Below are positions 39,673 through 50,114 of a DNA stretch of 64,000 nucleotides, one piece after another. The notes under the pieces are model-generated. The model worked only from the letters and a program-made list of their open reading frames with translations, had not been told where the DNA came from and ran no database searches. The position numbers were made by a program, and so were the translations under genes. The stretch lies in NCBI RefSeq assembly GCF_022009635.1, contig NZ_CP091716.1, forward strand, positions 2,495,001-2,559,000, written 5' to 3'. Source of the DNA: Variovorax paradoxus. GTDB lineage: Bacteria; Pseudomonadota; Gammaproteobacteria; Burkholderiales; Burkholderiaceae_C. How positions within the stretch are numbered: position 1 is the stretch's first letter; each line of letters starts with the position of its first letter.

Positions 39673-41061
39673 ATGCGCCCCTTCTGGATCGAACAGGCTC
39701 TCTTCAACGACGGCGGCCTCGCGCCCGCGCTGCAAGGCGAGCAGAGCGCCGATGTGTGCATCGTCGGCGGCGGCTTCACCGGCCTGTGGACGGCGATACA
39801 GGCCAAGCTGCAGTCGCCCGCGCTCGATGTCGTCATCCTCGAAAGCGATCTTTGCGGCGCCGGCGCGAGCGGACGCAACGGCGGCTGCCTGCTCACCTGG
39901 TCGGCCAAGTTCCTCACGCTGCGCCGGCTGTTCGGCGAAGACGAGGCGGTGCGCCTCGTCAAGGCGTCCGAGGCCGCGGTGCAGCACATCGCCGACTTCT
40001 GCGCCGCGCACGGCATCGACGCCGAACTGCGGCAGGACGGCACGCTCTACACCGCGACCTCGCAGGCGCAGATCGGCACGCTCGATCCGATGATGCAGGC
40101 GCTGGAGGCGCGCGGCATCCATTCCTATCGCACGCTGCCGCCGGAAGAGGTGGCGCGGCGCTCGGGCTCCGCGCGCAACCTGGCCGGCGTGTATTCGCCG
40201 ATTGCCGCGACGGTGCATCCCGGCAAGCTGGTGCGCGGGCTGCGGCGCGTGGCGCTGGCCATGGGAATCCGCATCCACGAGCGCACGCCGATGCTGGACT
40301 TCAGCACCGACCATCCCGTCGTGGTGCGCACGCCCACCGGCAGCGTACGAGCGAAGAAACTGGTGCTCGCGATGAACGCGTGGATGGCCAGCACCTTCCC
40401 GCAGTTCGAGCGGACCATCGCCATCGTGTCCAGCGACATGGTCATCACCGAGCGGTGCCCCGAGCTGCTGCGGGAGATCGGCCTGACCGACGGCGTGTCG
40501 GTGCTCGACTCGCGCACCTTCGTCTACTACTACCGCAGCACGGTCGACGGCCGCATCATGCTGGGCAAGGGCGGCAACACCTTCGCCTGGGGCGGCCGCA
40601 TGGCCAAGGTGTTCGACGAGCGCTCACCCTATGAAGCCGAATTGACGCAGGCCCTGCGTTCCTTCTTTCCGGCATTGAGCGACACGCCGATCACGGCAAG
40701 CTGGAACGGCCCGTCCGACCGGTCGGTGACGGGCTTTCCGTTCTTCGGCAGGCTCGACGGCGCGCCGCACATCTATTACGGCTTCGGCTACTCGGGCAAT
40801 GGTGTCGGGCCGACCTACATGGGCGGCCAGATCCTGTCGTCGCTGGTGCTCGACCAGGACAACGCATGGACGCGCAGCCCGATCACGCAGGGGCCGCTGG
40901 GGTACTTTCCGCCGGAGCCTGTGCGCTACGTGGGCTCGATCGTGGTGCGCAACGCGATCCGCCGCAAGGAGCTGGCCGAGGACCAGAACCGCCAGCCGTG
41001 GCTGGTGGACCGAATGCTCAGCAAGCTGGCCAACGCCGCGGGCAAGGCCGACAAGGCCTGA
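39673..41061 (+). CDS. FAD-dependent aminophosphonate-type oxidoreductase
   Basis: 462 residues of the DAO superfamily. FAD-binding GGGFTG (32-37), GAGASGRNGGCLL, and the C-terminal GFPFFGRLDG and YGFGYSGNGVGPTYMGGQ are visible. This matches the oxidoreductase family that is commonly encoded in phosphonate clusters and recently linked to oxidation of N-methylated AEP or AEP to phosphonoacetaldehyde. It would give a PhnW-independent entry into PhnY/PhnA. Last gene of the plus arm, 38 bp after the PhnZ-like gene. The substrate is inferred from context. Confidence 0.82.
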   Translation: MRPFWIEQALFNDGGLAPALQGEQSADVCIVGGGFTGLWTAIQAKLQSPALDVVILESDLCGAGASGRNGGCLLTWSAKFLTLRRLFGEDEAVRLVKASEAAVQHIADFCAAHGIDAELRQDGTLYTATSQAQIGTLDPMMQALEARGIHSYRTLPPEEVARRSGSARNLAGVYSPIAATVHPGKLVRGLRRVALAMGIRIHERTPMLDFSTDHPVVVRTPTGSVRAKKLVLAMNAWMASTFPQFERTIAIVSSDMVITERCPELLREIGLTDGVSVLDSRTFVYYYRSTVDGRIMLGKGGNTFAWGGRMAKVFDERSPYEAELTQALRSFFPALSDTPITASWNGPSDRSVTGFPFFGRLDGAPHIYYGFGYSGNGVGPTYMGGQILSSLVLDQDNAWTRSPITQGPLGYFPPEPVRYVGSIVVRNAIRRKELAEDQNRQPWLVDRMLSKLANAAGKADKA

Positions 41062-41082
41062 CCCGCGGGGCGCGGTTCTTCT

Positions 41083-42438
41083 TCAGTTGGTTTCGGCGAG
41101 GGCGTCGGCCAGCGCGTTGACCATGCGGTCGATCTCTGCCTTCTCCGCGATGAAGGGCGGTGCCAGCTGGATGGTGTCGCCGCCGTAGCGCACGTAGAAG
41201 CCCTTCTTCCAGCAGTTCATGGCGATCTCGTAAGGACGGCGCGCGGGCTCGCCCGGCACCGCGGCGATGGTCAGGCCGGCGGCCAGGCCGAAATTGCGGA
41301 TGTCGTTCACGTGCTTGCTGCCCTTCAGGCTGTGCACCGCGTTCTCGAAGTGCGGCGCCAACGTCTGCACGCGGCCGATCATGTCTTCCTTCTGCAGCAC
41401 GTCGAGCGCGGCCACGCCGGCGGCGCAGGCCACGGGGTGCGCGCCGTAGGTGTAGCCGTGCGGGAACTCGAGCATGTAGTCGGGGCCGCCAGCGGCCATG
41501 AAGGTGTCGTAGATCTCCTTGCTCGCGACCACGGCGCCCAGCGGCTGCGCGCCGTTGGTCACCTGCTTGGCGATGTTCATGATGTCCGGCGTCACGCCGA
41601 AGGCTTCGGCGCCCGTGAGCGCGCCGCAGCGGCCGAAACCGGTGATCACTTCGTCAAAAATCAGCAGGATGTTGTTGGCGGTGCAGATGTCGCGCAGGCG
41701 CTTCAGGTAACCCTTGGGCGGAATCACCACGCCGGCCGAGCCCGCGAAAGGCTCCACGATCACCGCGGCGATGTTCGATGCGTCGTGCAGCGCGATCAGG
41801 TCGAGCAGGCGGTCGGCCAGTTCGGCGCCGTTCTCGGCCATGCCGCGCGTGAAGGCGTTGGAAGCCAGTTGCGTGTGCGGCAGGTGGTCGGCCTCGACGC
41901 CCTGGCCGAAGAGCTTGCGGTTGGCCGCGATGCCGCCGACCGAGATGCCGCCGTAGTTGACGCCGTGATAGCCCTTCTCGCGGCCGATCAGGCGGGTCTT
42001 GCTGGCCTGGCCCTTGGTGCGCCAGTAGGCGCGCGCCATTTTCAGCGAGGTGTCCGCGGCTTCGGAGCCCGAGCCGGTGAAGAACACATAGTCCAGGCCC
42101 GCGGGCGTCAGTTCCTTGATCTTGTTGGCCAGCTCGAACGACAGCGGGTGGCCGAACTGGAAGGCGGGCGAGTAGTCGAGCTTGGCGATCTGGCGGCTCA
42201 CCGCCTCGGTGATCTCGGGGCGGCCGTGGCCCAGGCCCGAGCACCACAGGCCGGAGAGGCCGTCGAAGATCTTGCGGCCGTCGGCATCGGTGAAGTAGGC
42301 GCCCTTGGCCTCCACGATGATCCGCGGATCGGCCTTGAAGTTGCGGTTGCCGGTGTAGGGCATCCAGTGCGCGTCGAGCCAGGCGGCGTCGGTGCGCAGT
42401 GCGGGCGTGGGTTCGATGGCGGGGGCTGCAAGGGTCAT
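41083..42438 (-). CDS. Class III omega-amino acid--pyruvate aminotransferase
   Basis: 451 residues. PLP motifs: GSGSEAAD (122-129), DEVITGFGR (262-270) and the Schiff-base K291 in NIAKQVTNGAQPLGA. The start WMPYTGNRNFKADPRII and overall sequence are those of beta-alanine:pyruvate transaminases. It would deaminate beta-alanine or another omega-amine. It converges on the phosphonate operon with a 21-bp gap and is divergent from a LysR gene, its likely regulator. A role with AEP cannot be excluded but PhnW already fills that step. Confidence 0.88.
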   Translation of the reverse strand: MTLAAPAIEPTPALRTDAAWLDAHWMPYTGNRNFKADPRIIVEAKGAYFTDADGRKIFDGLSGLWCSGLGHGRPEITEAVSRQIAKLDYSPAFQFGHPLSFELANKIKELTPAGLDYVFFTGSGSEAADTSLKMARAYWRTKGQASKTRLIGREKGYHGVNYGGISVGGIAANRKLFGQGVEADHLPHTQLASNAFTRGMAENGAELADRLLDLIALHDASNIAAVIVEPFAGSAGVVIPPKGYLKRLRDICTANNILLIFDEVITGFGRCGALTGAEAFGVTPDIMNIAKQVTNGAQPLGAVVASKEIYDTFMAAGGPDYMLEFPHGYTYGAHPVACAAGVAALDVLQKEDMIGRVQTLAPHFENAVHSLKGSKHVNDIRNFGLAAGLTIAAVPGEPARRPYEIAMNCWKKGFYVRYGGDTIQLAPPFIAEKAEIDRMVNALADALAETN

Positions 42439-42543
42439 GGCGTTCCGCGCGGGCGGGCTCCGGAAAGGGTTGTGAATGCGCCGATTGTTGGCAGACCCTT
42501 CAGTGTGGAGAATGGCGCAATATCAATGTTCACTTGACACTTC

Positions 42544-43506
42544 ATGCAAGTAAAAGCCAAGGCCCGGAGCGGTGCCCAAAACAGTGCTCGCAACCGCGCC
42601 GTCCTGGGGCAGCTCAGCGACATGGACCTGCGCCTGCTCAAGGTGTTCAAGAGCGTGGTCGACTGCGGCGGCATGGCAGCCGCCGAGCTGGAGCTGAACA
42701 TCGGCACCTCCACCGTGAGCCGGCACGTGAAGGACCTGGAAACCCGGCTGGGCCTGGTGCTGTGCCGGCGCGGCCGGGCCGGCTTCGCGCTCACGGCCGA
42801 AGGCCAGCGGGTGTACGACGAGACCCTACGGCTGCTGGCGTCGGTCGACGCCTTTCGCGGCAGCATCGACGACATCCACAACCGCATGGGAGGGCAGCTG
42901 GAGGTGGCGGTGTTCGACAAGACCGCGACCAACCCGAAGGCGCGCATCGGCGAGGCCATCGCGCGCTTCACCGAGATCGCGCCGGAGGTGAGCCTGGCGC
43001 TGCACGTGGGCTCCATCAACGCCATCGAGCAGGGGGTGCTGGAGGGCAATTTCCAGATCGGCATCATCCCGGCGCACCGGGCTTCGCAGAGCCTGGTGTA
43101 TGCGGACCTGTTCGACGAGACCATGCTTCTCTATTGCGGTAGAGGGCATCCGCTGTTCGACAGCAGCCACGCGAAGCTCACCTGGGCGAAGCTGGGGGAG
43201 CATCACTTCGCGGGGCTGGGCTACCACTCGCCGAACATGGAGCTGAGCCATCGCGCGCGGCTGTCGCGCAAGGCGACGGGCTTCGACCAGGAGGCGATTG
43301 CCACGCTGATTCTCTCGGGGCGCTTCCTGGGTTTCCTGCCGGACCATTACGCGCAGGTGTTCGAACAGCGCGGGCTCATGAAGCCGGTGCTGCCGGCGCG
43401 CTTCAACTATGCGTGCCGGTTCGTCAGCCTGCTGCGCCGCTCGCCCGAGCCTTCGCGCGCGGTGCTGGCGTTCCAGCAGTGCCTGGAGCAGGCCCACCGG
43501 CCATGA
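42544..43506 (+). CDS. LysR-family transcriptional regulator
   Basis: 320 residues. Winged HTH at about 27-86 (MDLRLLKVFKSVVDCGG, then TSTVSRHVKDLETRLGL), preceded by an unusual basic 25-residue N-terminus, and a LysR substrate-binding domain (about 115-305). Divergent from the omega-amino acid transaminase with a 105-bp gap, so it most likely controls that gene. The gap holds weak half-sites AATGCGCC (42475) and GGCGCAAT (42514) but no clear T-N11-A box that I would defend. Effector unknown. Confidence 0.86.
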   Translation: MQVKAKARSGAQNSARNRAVLGQLSDMDLRLLKVFKSVVDCGGMAAAELELNIGTSTVSRHVKDLETRLGLVLCRRGRAGFALTAEGQRVYDETLRLLASVDAFRGSIDDIHNRMGGQLEVAVFDKTATNPKARIGEAIARFTEIAPEVSLALHVGSINAIEQGVLEGNFQIGIIPAHRASQSLVYADLFDETMLLYCGRGHPLFDSSHAKLTWAKLGEHHFAGLGYHSPNMELSHRARLSRKATGFDQEAIATLILSGRFLGFLPDHYAQVFEQRGLMKPVLPARFNYACRFVSLLRRSPEPSRAVLAFQQCLEQAHRP

Positions 43507-43598
43507 CCTCCCAGGTCATCGACGCTGTGCGCGTGCGGCGCGACCATTCATTCACCCCGCGATGTTGCGGGTCGAAACTCCCGAAAGGAATGGTCATC

Positions 43599-43976
43599 AT
43601 GAACACCGCCGCAAACGACGCCGCCACGATCGCCCAACGCTACATCGCCGTCTGGAACGAAACCGACGCCGCCCGCCGCGCCGCGCTGATCGAAGCCGGC
43701 TGGACCGCCGATGCCCGCTACATCGACCCGATGGCGCAAGCCAGCGGCCGCGAGCAGATCAGCGCGCTGGTCGGCGCGGTGCACCAGCGTTTTCCGGGCT
43801 TCCGCTTCAACCTTCTGGGCAAGGCCGACGCGCACGGCGACCACCTGCGCTTTTCGTGGACGCTGGGCCCGAGCGGCGCGGAAGACCTGATTCAGGGCAC
43901 AGACTTCGCGCAACTGGAAGCGGGCAAGCTCAGCGCGGTGACCGGCTTCCTCGACAAGGTGCCGGTCGGCGCCTGA
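43599..43976 (+). CDS. SnoaL-like / NTF2-fold protein
   Basis: 125 residues with the pattern of small SnoaL-like proteins: IAQRYIAVWNETDAARRAALI, WTADARYIDPMA and a central GFRFNLLG strand, quoted in parts. Such proteins are cone-shaped dimers acting as isomerases, cyclases or unknown binding proteins. ATG at 43599 was chosen because AAGGA (43585-43589) is correctly spaced; ATG 43590 is too close. It follows the LysR gene by 92 bp on the same strand and converges with the GAF-Fis regulator. Function not assignable. Confidence 0.75.
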   Translation: MNTAANDAATIAQRYIAVWNETDAARRAALIEAGWTADARYIDPMAQASGREQISALVGAVHQRFPGFRFNLLGKADAHGDHLRFSWTLGPSGAEDLIQGTDFAQLEAGKLSAVTGFLDKVPVGA

Positions 43977-43985
43977 GCCTAGGCA

Positions 43986-45128
43986 TCAATCCGGCGCGCC
44001 GGCCGGCCGGCCGCGCCACAGCTTGCGATACACGGTCGCCCGGCTGATGCCCAGCGCCCGCGCGGCCTCCGCGACATTGCCGCGGGCGTCGGCCACGGCC
44101 TTGCGGATCAGCGCGGTTTCCACGTCGCGCAGCCGGGGCCGGACGTCCGCCGCCGGCAGCCCTGGCGTGCCGCGCCCGCCGCGCTGGGGCTGCACCTGCA
44201 CCCGCAGGCCGGACCACAGCGGCACCTCGAGCATGGCGTCGCCGCGCCGGGCGGCGTCGAACATCATGTGCAGGGGCAGGGCGAACAGGTCGTTGAAATG
44301 CAGCGCGTGCTCGTTGCGCGCCAGCGGCTGGTGCAGCATCTGCCGGGCCGCCGCGTTGGCGCCGGTGACATAGCCTTCGCCGTCGATGCACAGCAGCCCC
44401 TCGGTGGCTTCGCTCGCGGTGCTGCCGGGCCAGGCCAGGCGCAGCAGCAGTTCGCAGGGCTCGCGCAGCACCAGCATGTTCTCGATGCTGCGCGCCGACA
44501 GGGTGGCCAGGTGCCGCAGCTCCGGCCGCTCCACCACCTGCACGCCGGTCAGGTCGAGCATGCCGATGCAGTCGCCTCGGGGACCGAACAGCGGCGCGCC
44601 GGCGCAGCTGTAGACGCTGGTGTCGTCGAAGAAATGCTCGCCGCGGTGCAGCCATACCGATTCATGCTCGGCCAGCGCGGTGCCGATGGCGCTGGTGCCG
44701 ATGGCCGACTCCGACAGGTCGACCCCGACGCGCCCGATGTCGCGCGCATAGCGGCTGGCGGCGTCGGTGCCGTCGGGCAGGTTGCCGACGTCGACCACGA
44801 TGCCGTCGGCGTCGGTCAGGATCGCGAAATAGCGGGTGTCGGCAATCGCGCGCGAGAGCCGCTCGATCACCGGCCGCGCGGCCTCGACCAGCACCCGGTT
44901 GCGCTCCGCGACATCCAGGCCCGCCGACTGGCTCACCGGGTCGAAACTCACTCTCTGCTGCGGGCGCCGGCCGGCCTCGATGCAGCGCTGCCAGGAGCGG
45001 CTGATCCATGAGTCGATGCAGGCCGTCGTGCGCGTTCGCGGGGATTCGCCGTGGATCAGTTCGCGGCGGGCCTGGGCGATGGCCAGGGAGCGCTCGGGCG
45101 CTGGCGAAGCGGTTGAGGCGACAGGCAT
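43986..45128 (-). CDS. GAF-domain regulator with C-terminal Fis-type HTH, no AAA+ domain
   Basis: 380 residues. The N-terminal part resembles AcoR: SWQRCIEAG, then a GAF domain (about 85-215, with GTSAIGTALAE and CAGAPLFGPRGDCIGMLDLTG as landmarks in part), a PAS-like stretch (LLCIDGEGYVTGANAAAR), and a Fis HTH (about 335-372, GNVAEAARALGISRATVYRKL). The AAA+ sigma54-activation module between them in AcoR is absent, so it cannot act as a classical sigma54 activator. It is divergent from the Cox-like operon across 183 bp and is its likely regulator. A TTGACA lies upstream on the minus strand (45225-45220). Confidence 0.84.
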   Translation of the reverse strand: MPVASTASPAPERSLAIAQARRELIHGESPRTRTTACIDSWISRSWQRCIEAGRRPQQRVSFDPVSQSAGLDVAERNRVLVEAARPVIERLSRAIADTRYFAILTDADGIVVDVGNLPDGTDAASRYARDIGRVGVDLSESAIGTSAIGTALAEHESVWLHRGEHFFDDTSVYSCAGAPLFGPRGDCIGMLDLTGVQVVERPELRHLATLSARSIENMLVLREPCELLLRLAWPGSTASEATEGLLCIDGEGYVTGANAAARQMLHQPLARNEHALHFNDLFALPLHMMFDAARRGDAMLEVPLWSGLRVQVQPQRGGRGTPGLPAADVRPRLRDVETALIRKAVADARGNVAEAARALGISRATVYRKLWRGRPAGAPD

Positions 45129-45311
45129 CGTGGGTGTTCGCGCGGTGTGTGGGGGGCTTTTCCCGGCTCACCGAATGGCAAGCTGTTTCATTTTGAGAAT
45201 TTCGCGCCGTCTGTGCAAGTGTCAAGGGTTTTGCCTAGGATAGTGCGAGGGGTCGGCATCCAAGATGCTTTTTGCTGAATCAGCCATCTCACCATTCACG
45301 GAGACAGCCAA

Positions 45312-45809
45312 ATGCAGGTCGATTTCAAGATCAACGGCCGTCAGGCCACGGTCGACGCTCCTCCCAACACCTTCCTTGTCCACGCCATCCGGGAGCACCT
45401 CCATCTCACCGGTACCCACGTCGGCTGCGACACCGCACAGTGCGGCGCCTGCACCGTCCACGTGAACGGCCGTGCCGTCAAGTCATGCAACATGCTGGTC
45501 GCCCAGGCGGCCGGCGCCGACATCACCACCATCGAGGGCATTGCCGAGGCCGACGGCGCCATGCACCCGATGCAGGCGGCCTTCAAGGAGTGCCACGGCC
45601 TGCAGTGCGGTTTCTGCACCCCGGGCATGGTCATGAGCGCCATCGACCTGTGCACCCACCACCCCAAGTCGAGCGAGTCCGAGATCCGCGAGCTGCTCGA
45701 CGGCAACCTGTGCCGCTGCACGGGTTACCAGAACATCGTGAAGGCGGTGAAGATGGGCGGCGAGGCCATGGCCTCGGGCAACACCGCCAAGGCAACGGCC
45801 TCGGCCTGA
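45312..45809 (+). CDS. coxS: Molybdenum hydroxylase small subunit, 2 x [2Fe-2S] (CoxS-like)
   Basis: 165 residues. The plant-type cluster is held by C39, C44, C47 and C59; the second cluster by C99, C102, C134 and C136 (CGFCTPG and CRCTGY). It passes electrons from the molybdenum centre to FAD. ATG at 45312 begins [10 protein letters not shown]. First gene of the S-L-M-D-E-G-XdhC operon. Compared with canonical CoxS its C-terminus is slightly extended by an Ala/Thr-rich tail. Confidence 0.92.
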   Translation: MQVDFKINGRQATVDAPPNTFLVHAIREHLHLTGTHVGCDTAQCGACTVHVNGRAVKSCNMLVAQAAGADITTIEGIAEADGAMHPMQAAFKECHGLQCGFCTPGMVMSAIDLCTHHPKSSESEIRELLDGNLCRCTGYQNIVKAVKMGGEAMASGNTAKATASA

Positions 45810-45819
45810 GGAGAGCGAC

Positions 45820-48210
45820 ATGGGCGCATCCGACTTCTCCAACCTGCCGCACATCGGCGAGGCGCTGCGGCGCAAGGAAGACTACCGGTTCCTGACCGGC
45901 GCCGGCAACTACACCGACGACATCACGCTGGCCAACCAGAGCCATGCGGTCTTCGTGCGCTCGCCGCACGCCCACGCCACCGTCAAGTCGGTCGACATCG
46001 CCGAGGCGATGAAGATGCCCGGCGTGGTCGGCATCTTCAGCGGCAAGGACATCGAGGGAAAAATGGGCGGGCTGCCCTGCGGCTGGCTCATCAACAACCC
46101 CGACGGCACCCCCATGAAGGAGCCGATGCACCCGATCCTGGCGATCAACAAGGTGCGCTACGTGGGCGACCACGTGGCCATGGTGGTGGCCGAGACGGTC
46201 GAGCAGGCCCGCAACGCCGCCGAGGCGGTGGTGGTCGACTACGACGTGCTCCCCGCGCTCGTGAGCGTGGCCGACGCGGCGAAGAAGGCCGGCGGCGTCA
46301 CCCTGCACGACGAGGCGCCCGATAACCAGTGCTACAAGTGGGCGCTGGGCGACAAGGCGGCGGTCGACGCGGCCTTCGCGAATGCCGCGCACGTGACCAA
46401 GCTGGACCTCGTCAACAACCGGCTGGTGCCCAACCCCATCGAGCCGCGGGTGGCCATCGGCAGCTACAGCCGTGGCACGGACGACTACACGCTCTATGTG
46501 TCGAACCAGAACCCGCACGTCGAGCGGCTCTTGATGACCGCCTTCGTGCTCGGCCTGCCCGAGCACAAGGTGCGCGTGATCGCGCCCGACGTGGGCGGCG
46601 GCTTCGGTTCCAAGATCTTCCTGTATGCCGAAGACGTGTGCCTCACCTGGGCGGCCAAGCAGCTCAACCGCAACATCAAGTGGACCGCCGAGCGCTCGGA
46701 GTGCTTCCTGTCGGACGCCCACGGCCGCGACCATGTGAGCCACGCCGAAATGGCGATGGACAAGGACGGCAAGTTCCTGGCCATGCGGGTGCACACCGAC
46801 GCCAATCTCGGCGCCTACCTCTCGACCTTCGCGACGGCGGTGCCGACCATCCTCTACGCCACCCTGCTCGCGGGGCAGTACACCACGCCGCAGATCTACG
46901 TCGAGGTCGATGCCTGGTTCACCAACACCGCGCCGGTCGACGCCTACCGCGGCGCGGGCCGGCCCGAGGCCACCTACCTGCTGGAGCGGCTGGTGTCGCG
47001 CTGCGCCTGGGAAATGAACCTGGGGCAGGACGAGATCCGCAAGCGCAACTTCATCAGCACCTTCCCGTACCAGACGCCGGTGGCGCTGCAGTACGACACC
47101 GGCGACTTCCACGCATGCATGGACAAGGCGCGGGTGCTGGCCGAGGTCGACGGCTACGCGGCGCGCAAGGCGGCCAGCGAGGCCGGCGGCAAGCTGCGCG
47201 GCATGGGCTACTCGAGCTACATCGAGGCCTGCGGCATCGCGCCGTCGAACATCGCCGGCGCGCTGGGCGCGCGGGCCGGCCTGTTCGAGTGCGGCGAGAT
47301 CCGCGTGCACCCGACCGGCAGCGTGACGGTGTTCACCGGCTCGCACAGCCACGGGCAAGGCCATGAAACCACCTTCGCGCAGGTGGTGGCGGCGCGGCTG
47401 GGCATTCCGGTGGAGAACGTCGACGTGGTGCACGGCGACACCGGCCGCGTGCCCTTCGGCATGGGCACCTACGGCTCGCGCTCCATCTCGGTGGGCGGCG
47501 CGGCCATCATGAAGGCGCTCGACAAGATCGAGACCAAGGCCAAGAAGATCGCCGCGCACCTGATGGAGGCGAGCGACGCCGACATCGAGTTCGCCAACGG
47601 CGAGTTCACCGTCAAGGGCACCGACAAGAAGATTCCGTTCGGCCAGGTGGCGCTCACGGCCTACGTGCCGCACAACTATCCGCTCGACAAGCTGGAGCCG
47701 GGCCTGAACGAAACCGCCTTCTACGACCCGACCAACTTCACCTTCCCGGGCGGCACCTACATCTGCGAGGTCGAGATCGACCGCCAGACCGGCGAGGTGC
47801 GCGTCGACCGCTTCACCGCGGTGGACGACTTCGGCACCATCATCAACCCGATGATCGTCGAGGGCCAGGTGCACGGCGGGCTGGTGCAGGGCATTGGTCA
47901 GGCGCTGCTCGAGAACTGCGTGTACGACAGGGAAACCGGCCAACTGCTCACCGGCAGCTTCATGGACTACGCCATGCCGCGCGCGGCCGAGTTCCCGCAG
48001 TTCAAGCTGGACACCGTGTGCACGCCGTGCACCCACAATCCGCTGGGCACCAAGGGCTGCGGCGAAGCGGGCGCCATCGGCTCGCCGCCGGCGGTGATCA
48101 ACGCCGTGCTCGACGCACTGGCGCCGCTGGGCGTCAAGGACTTCGACATGCCCGCCTCGTCCAGCCGCGTCTGGGAAGCGATGCAGGCGGCATCCGGTGC
48201 CAACCATTGA
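45820..48210 (+). CDS. coxL: Molybdenum hydroxylase large subunit, form II CoxL-like
   Basis: 796 residues that bind molybdopterin cytosine dinucleotide. The active-site loop is AYRGAGR (375-381), which defines form II; form I CO dehydrogenases have AYxCSFR with a copper-binding cysteine, missing here. The catalytic glutamate is E749 in [12 protein letters not shown]. It therefore hydroxylates an unknown carbonyl or N-heterocyclic substrate rather than CO with confidence. Gene order S-L-M also matches form II. It is 10 bp after the small subunit. Confidence 0.92.
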   Translation: MGASDFSNLPHIGEALRRKEDYRFLTGAGNYTDDITLANQSHAVFVRSPHAHATVKSVDIAEAMKMPGVVGIFSGKDIEGKMGGLPCGWLINNPDGTPMKEPMHPILAINKVRYVGDHVAMVVAETVEQARNAAEAVVVDYDVLPALVSVADAAKKAGGVTLHDEAPDNQCYKWALGDKAAVDAAFANAAHVTKLDLVNNRLVPNPIEPRVAIGSYSRGTDDYTLYVSNQNPHVERLLMTAFVLGLPEHKVRVIAPDVGGGFGSKIFLYAEDVCLTWAAKQLNRNIKWTAERSECFLSDAHGRDHVSHAEMAMDKDGKFLAMRVHTDANLGAYLSTFATAVPTILYATLLAGQYTTPQIYVEVDAWFTNTAPVDAYRGAGRPEATYLLERLVSRCAWEMNLGQDEIRKRNFISTFPYQTPVALQYDTGDFHACMDKARVLAEVDGYAARKAASEAGGKLRGMGYSSYIEACGIAPSNIAGALGARAGLFECGEIRVHPTGSVTVFTGSHSHGQGHETTFAQVVAARLGIPVENVDVVHGDTGRVPFGMGTYGSRSISVGGAAIMKALDKIETKAKKIAAHLMEASDADIEFANGEFTVKGTDKKIPFGQVALTAYVPHNYPLDKLEPGLNETAFYDPTNFTFPGGTYICEVEIDRQTGEVRVDRFTAVDDFGTIINPMIVEGQVHGGLVQGIGQALLENCVYDRETGQLLTGSFMDYAMPRAAEFPQFKLDTVCTPCTHNPLGTKGCGEAGAIGSPPAVINAVLDALAPLGVKDFDMPASSSRVWEAMQAASGANH

Positions 48211-48250
48211 TCGACAGATCGAACACGAACAACAAAGAAGGAATCACACC

Positions 48251-49045
48251 ATGTATGCCTTCACACTCGAACGGCCGGCCACTCTGGCCGACGCGGCCCG
48301 ACTCGTCGCAGCCGGCGCCAAGCCGCTGGCGGGCGGCCAGACCCTGCTGGCTTCCATGAAGCTGCGGCTCTCCGCCCCCGAACAGCTGGTGGACCTGAGC
48401 GGCATCAAGGAGCTCACGGGCATCCGCAAGGACGGCAACACGCTCACCGTCGGCGCCATGTCGCGCCACCTCGACGTGGCCAACAACGCCGACGTGAAAG
48501 CCGCCTTCCCGGCGCTGGCCGACCTGGCCTCGCGCATCGGCGACCGGCAGGTGCGCGCGATGGGCACCATCGGCGGCTCGGTGGCCAACAACGACCCGGC
48601 GGCGTGCTACCCGAGCGCGGTGCTGGGCTCGGGCGCCACCGTCATTACCTCGAAGCGCGAAATTGCCGCCGACGATTTCTTCGTGGGCTTGTTCACCACC
48701 GCGCTGGAAGAAGACGAGCTGATCACCGCGATCCGCTTTCCGATTCCCAAGCGCGCCGTGTACGAGAAGCTGCGCCAGAAGGCCTCGCACTTTCCGCTCG
48801 TCGGCATCTTCCTTTCGCAGTCCGACAGCGGTGCGGTGCGCGTGGCCGTCACCGGCGCGGGCAACGGCGTGTTCCGCCACGCCGGGCTGGAAGACGCGCT
48901 GAACCAGAGCTTCACCGCCGCGGCTGCCTCCGCCGTGAAGATCGATGCGAGCGACCTGAACAGCGACCTGCATGCTTCGGCCGCCTACCGCGCGAACCTG
49001 ATCAGCGTGTTGACCCAGCGCGCGGTGACCAAGGCGCTGAACTAG
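48251..49045 (+). CDS. coxM: Molybdenum hydroxylase FAD-binding medium subunit (CoxM-like)
   Basis: 264 residues of the FAD_binding_5 plus CO dehydrogenase C-terminal domains. The FAD loops AGGQTLLASM (31-40) and TIGGSVANNDPAAC are visible. It receives electrons from the iron-sulfur subunit. ATG at 48251 follows AAGGA by 9 bases; an extension upstream overlaps the large subunit. The stop codon touches the dispersed repeat at 49045. Confidence 0.91.
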   Translation: MYAFTLERPATLADAARLVAAGAKPLAGGQTLLASMKLRLSAPEQLVDLSGIKELTGIRKDGNTLTVGAMSRHLDVANNADVKAAFPALADLASRIGDRQVRAMGTIGGSVANNDPAACYPSAVLGSGATVITSKREIAADDFFVGLFTTALEEDELITAIRFPIPKRAVYEKLRQKASHFPLVGIFLSQSDSGAVRVAVTGAGNGVFRHAGLEDALNQSFTAAAASAVKIDASDLNSDLHASAAYRANLISVLTQRAVTKALN

Positions 49046-49138
49046 GCTCACCCCCAGGCTTCGCGCACTGCGTGTCGCTTCGCCAACCCCCTTGCAGGGG
49101 GCAACACCTGCGGCCCGGCAAAGCCGGTTCCGCGGTGT
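49045..49138 (+). repeat. Dispersed intergenic repeat, copy B
   Basis: About 94 bp beginning at the last base of the coxM stop codon, ggctcacccccaggcttcgc at its start, and ending ccggttccgcggtgt. It is nearly identical to the reverse complement of 34345-34437 and shares its first 57 bases with 62402-62480. The inner hairpins are AACCCCC...GGGGG and CCGGCAAAGCCGG. It separates the three enzyme subunit genes from the accessory genes. Confidence 0.85.
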
Positions 49139-49195
49139 TCGCGAAAAGGCGCACAGCGCATGCCGGCTTGCTTTGAGCTTCCGCTACGCTTCGCC

Positions 49196-50098
<903 letters not shown>

Positions 50099-50114
50099 GC
50101 ACCCGGAAAAACGC

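Noticed and set aside
42439..42543. LysR operator from half-sites AATGCGCC and GGCGCAAT
   Set aside because: The 31-base spacing is too large for one LysR site and no T-N11-A box with convincing dyad symmetry was found.
45631..48207. 858-codon open frame on the minus strand opposite the coxL-like gene
   Set aside because: Its translation is rich in His, Arg, Val and Gly without a recognisable domain, and it mirrors the codon bias of the real plus-strand gene. It is a shadow of high G+C coding DNA.
45820..48210. True (form I) CO dehydrogenase
   Set aside because: The loop is AYRGAGR without the copper-binding cysteine of form I, and gene order is S-L-M rather than M-S-L.
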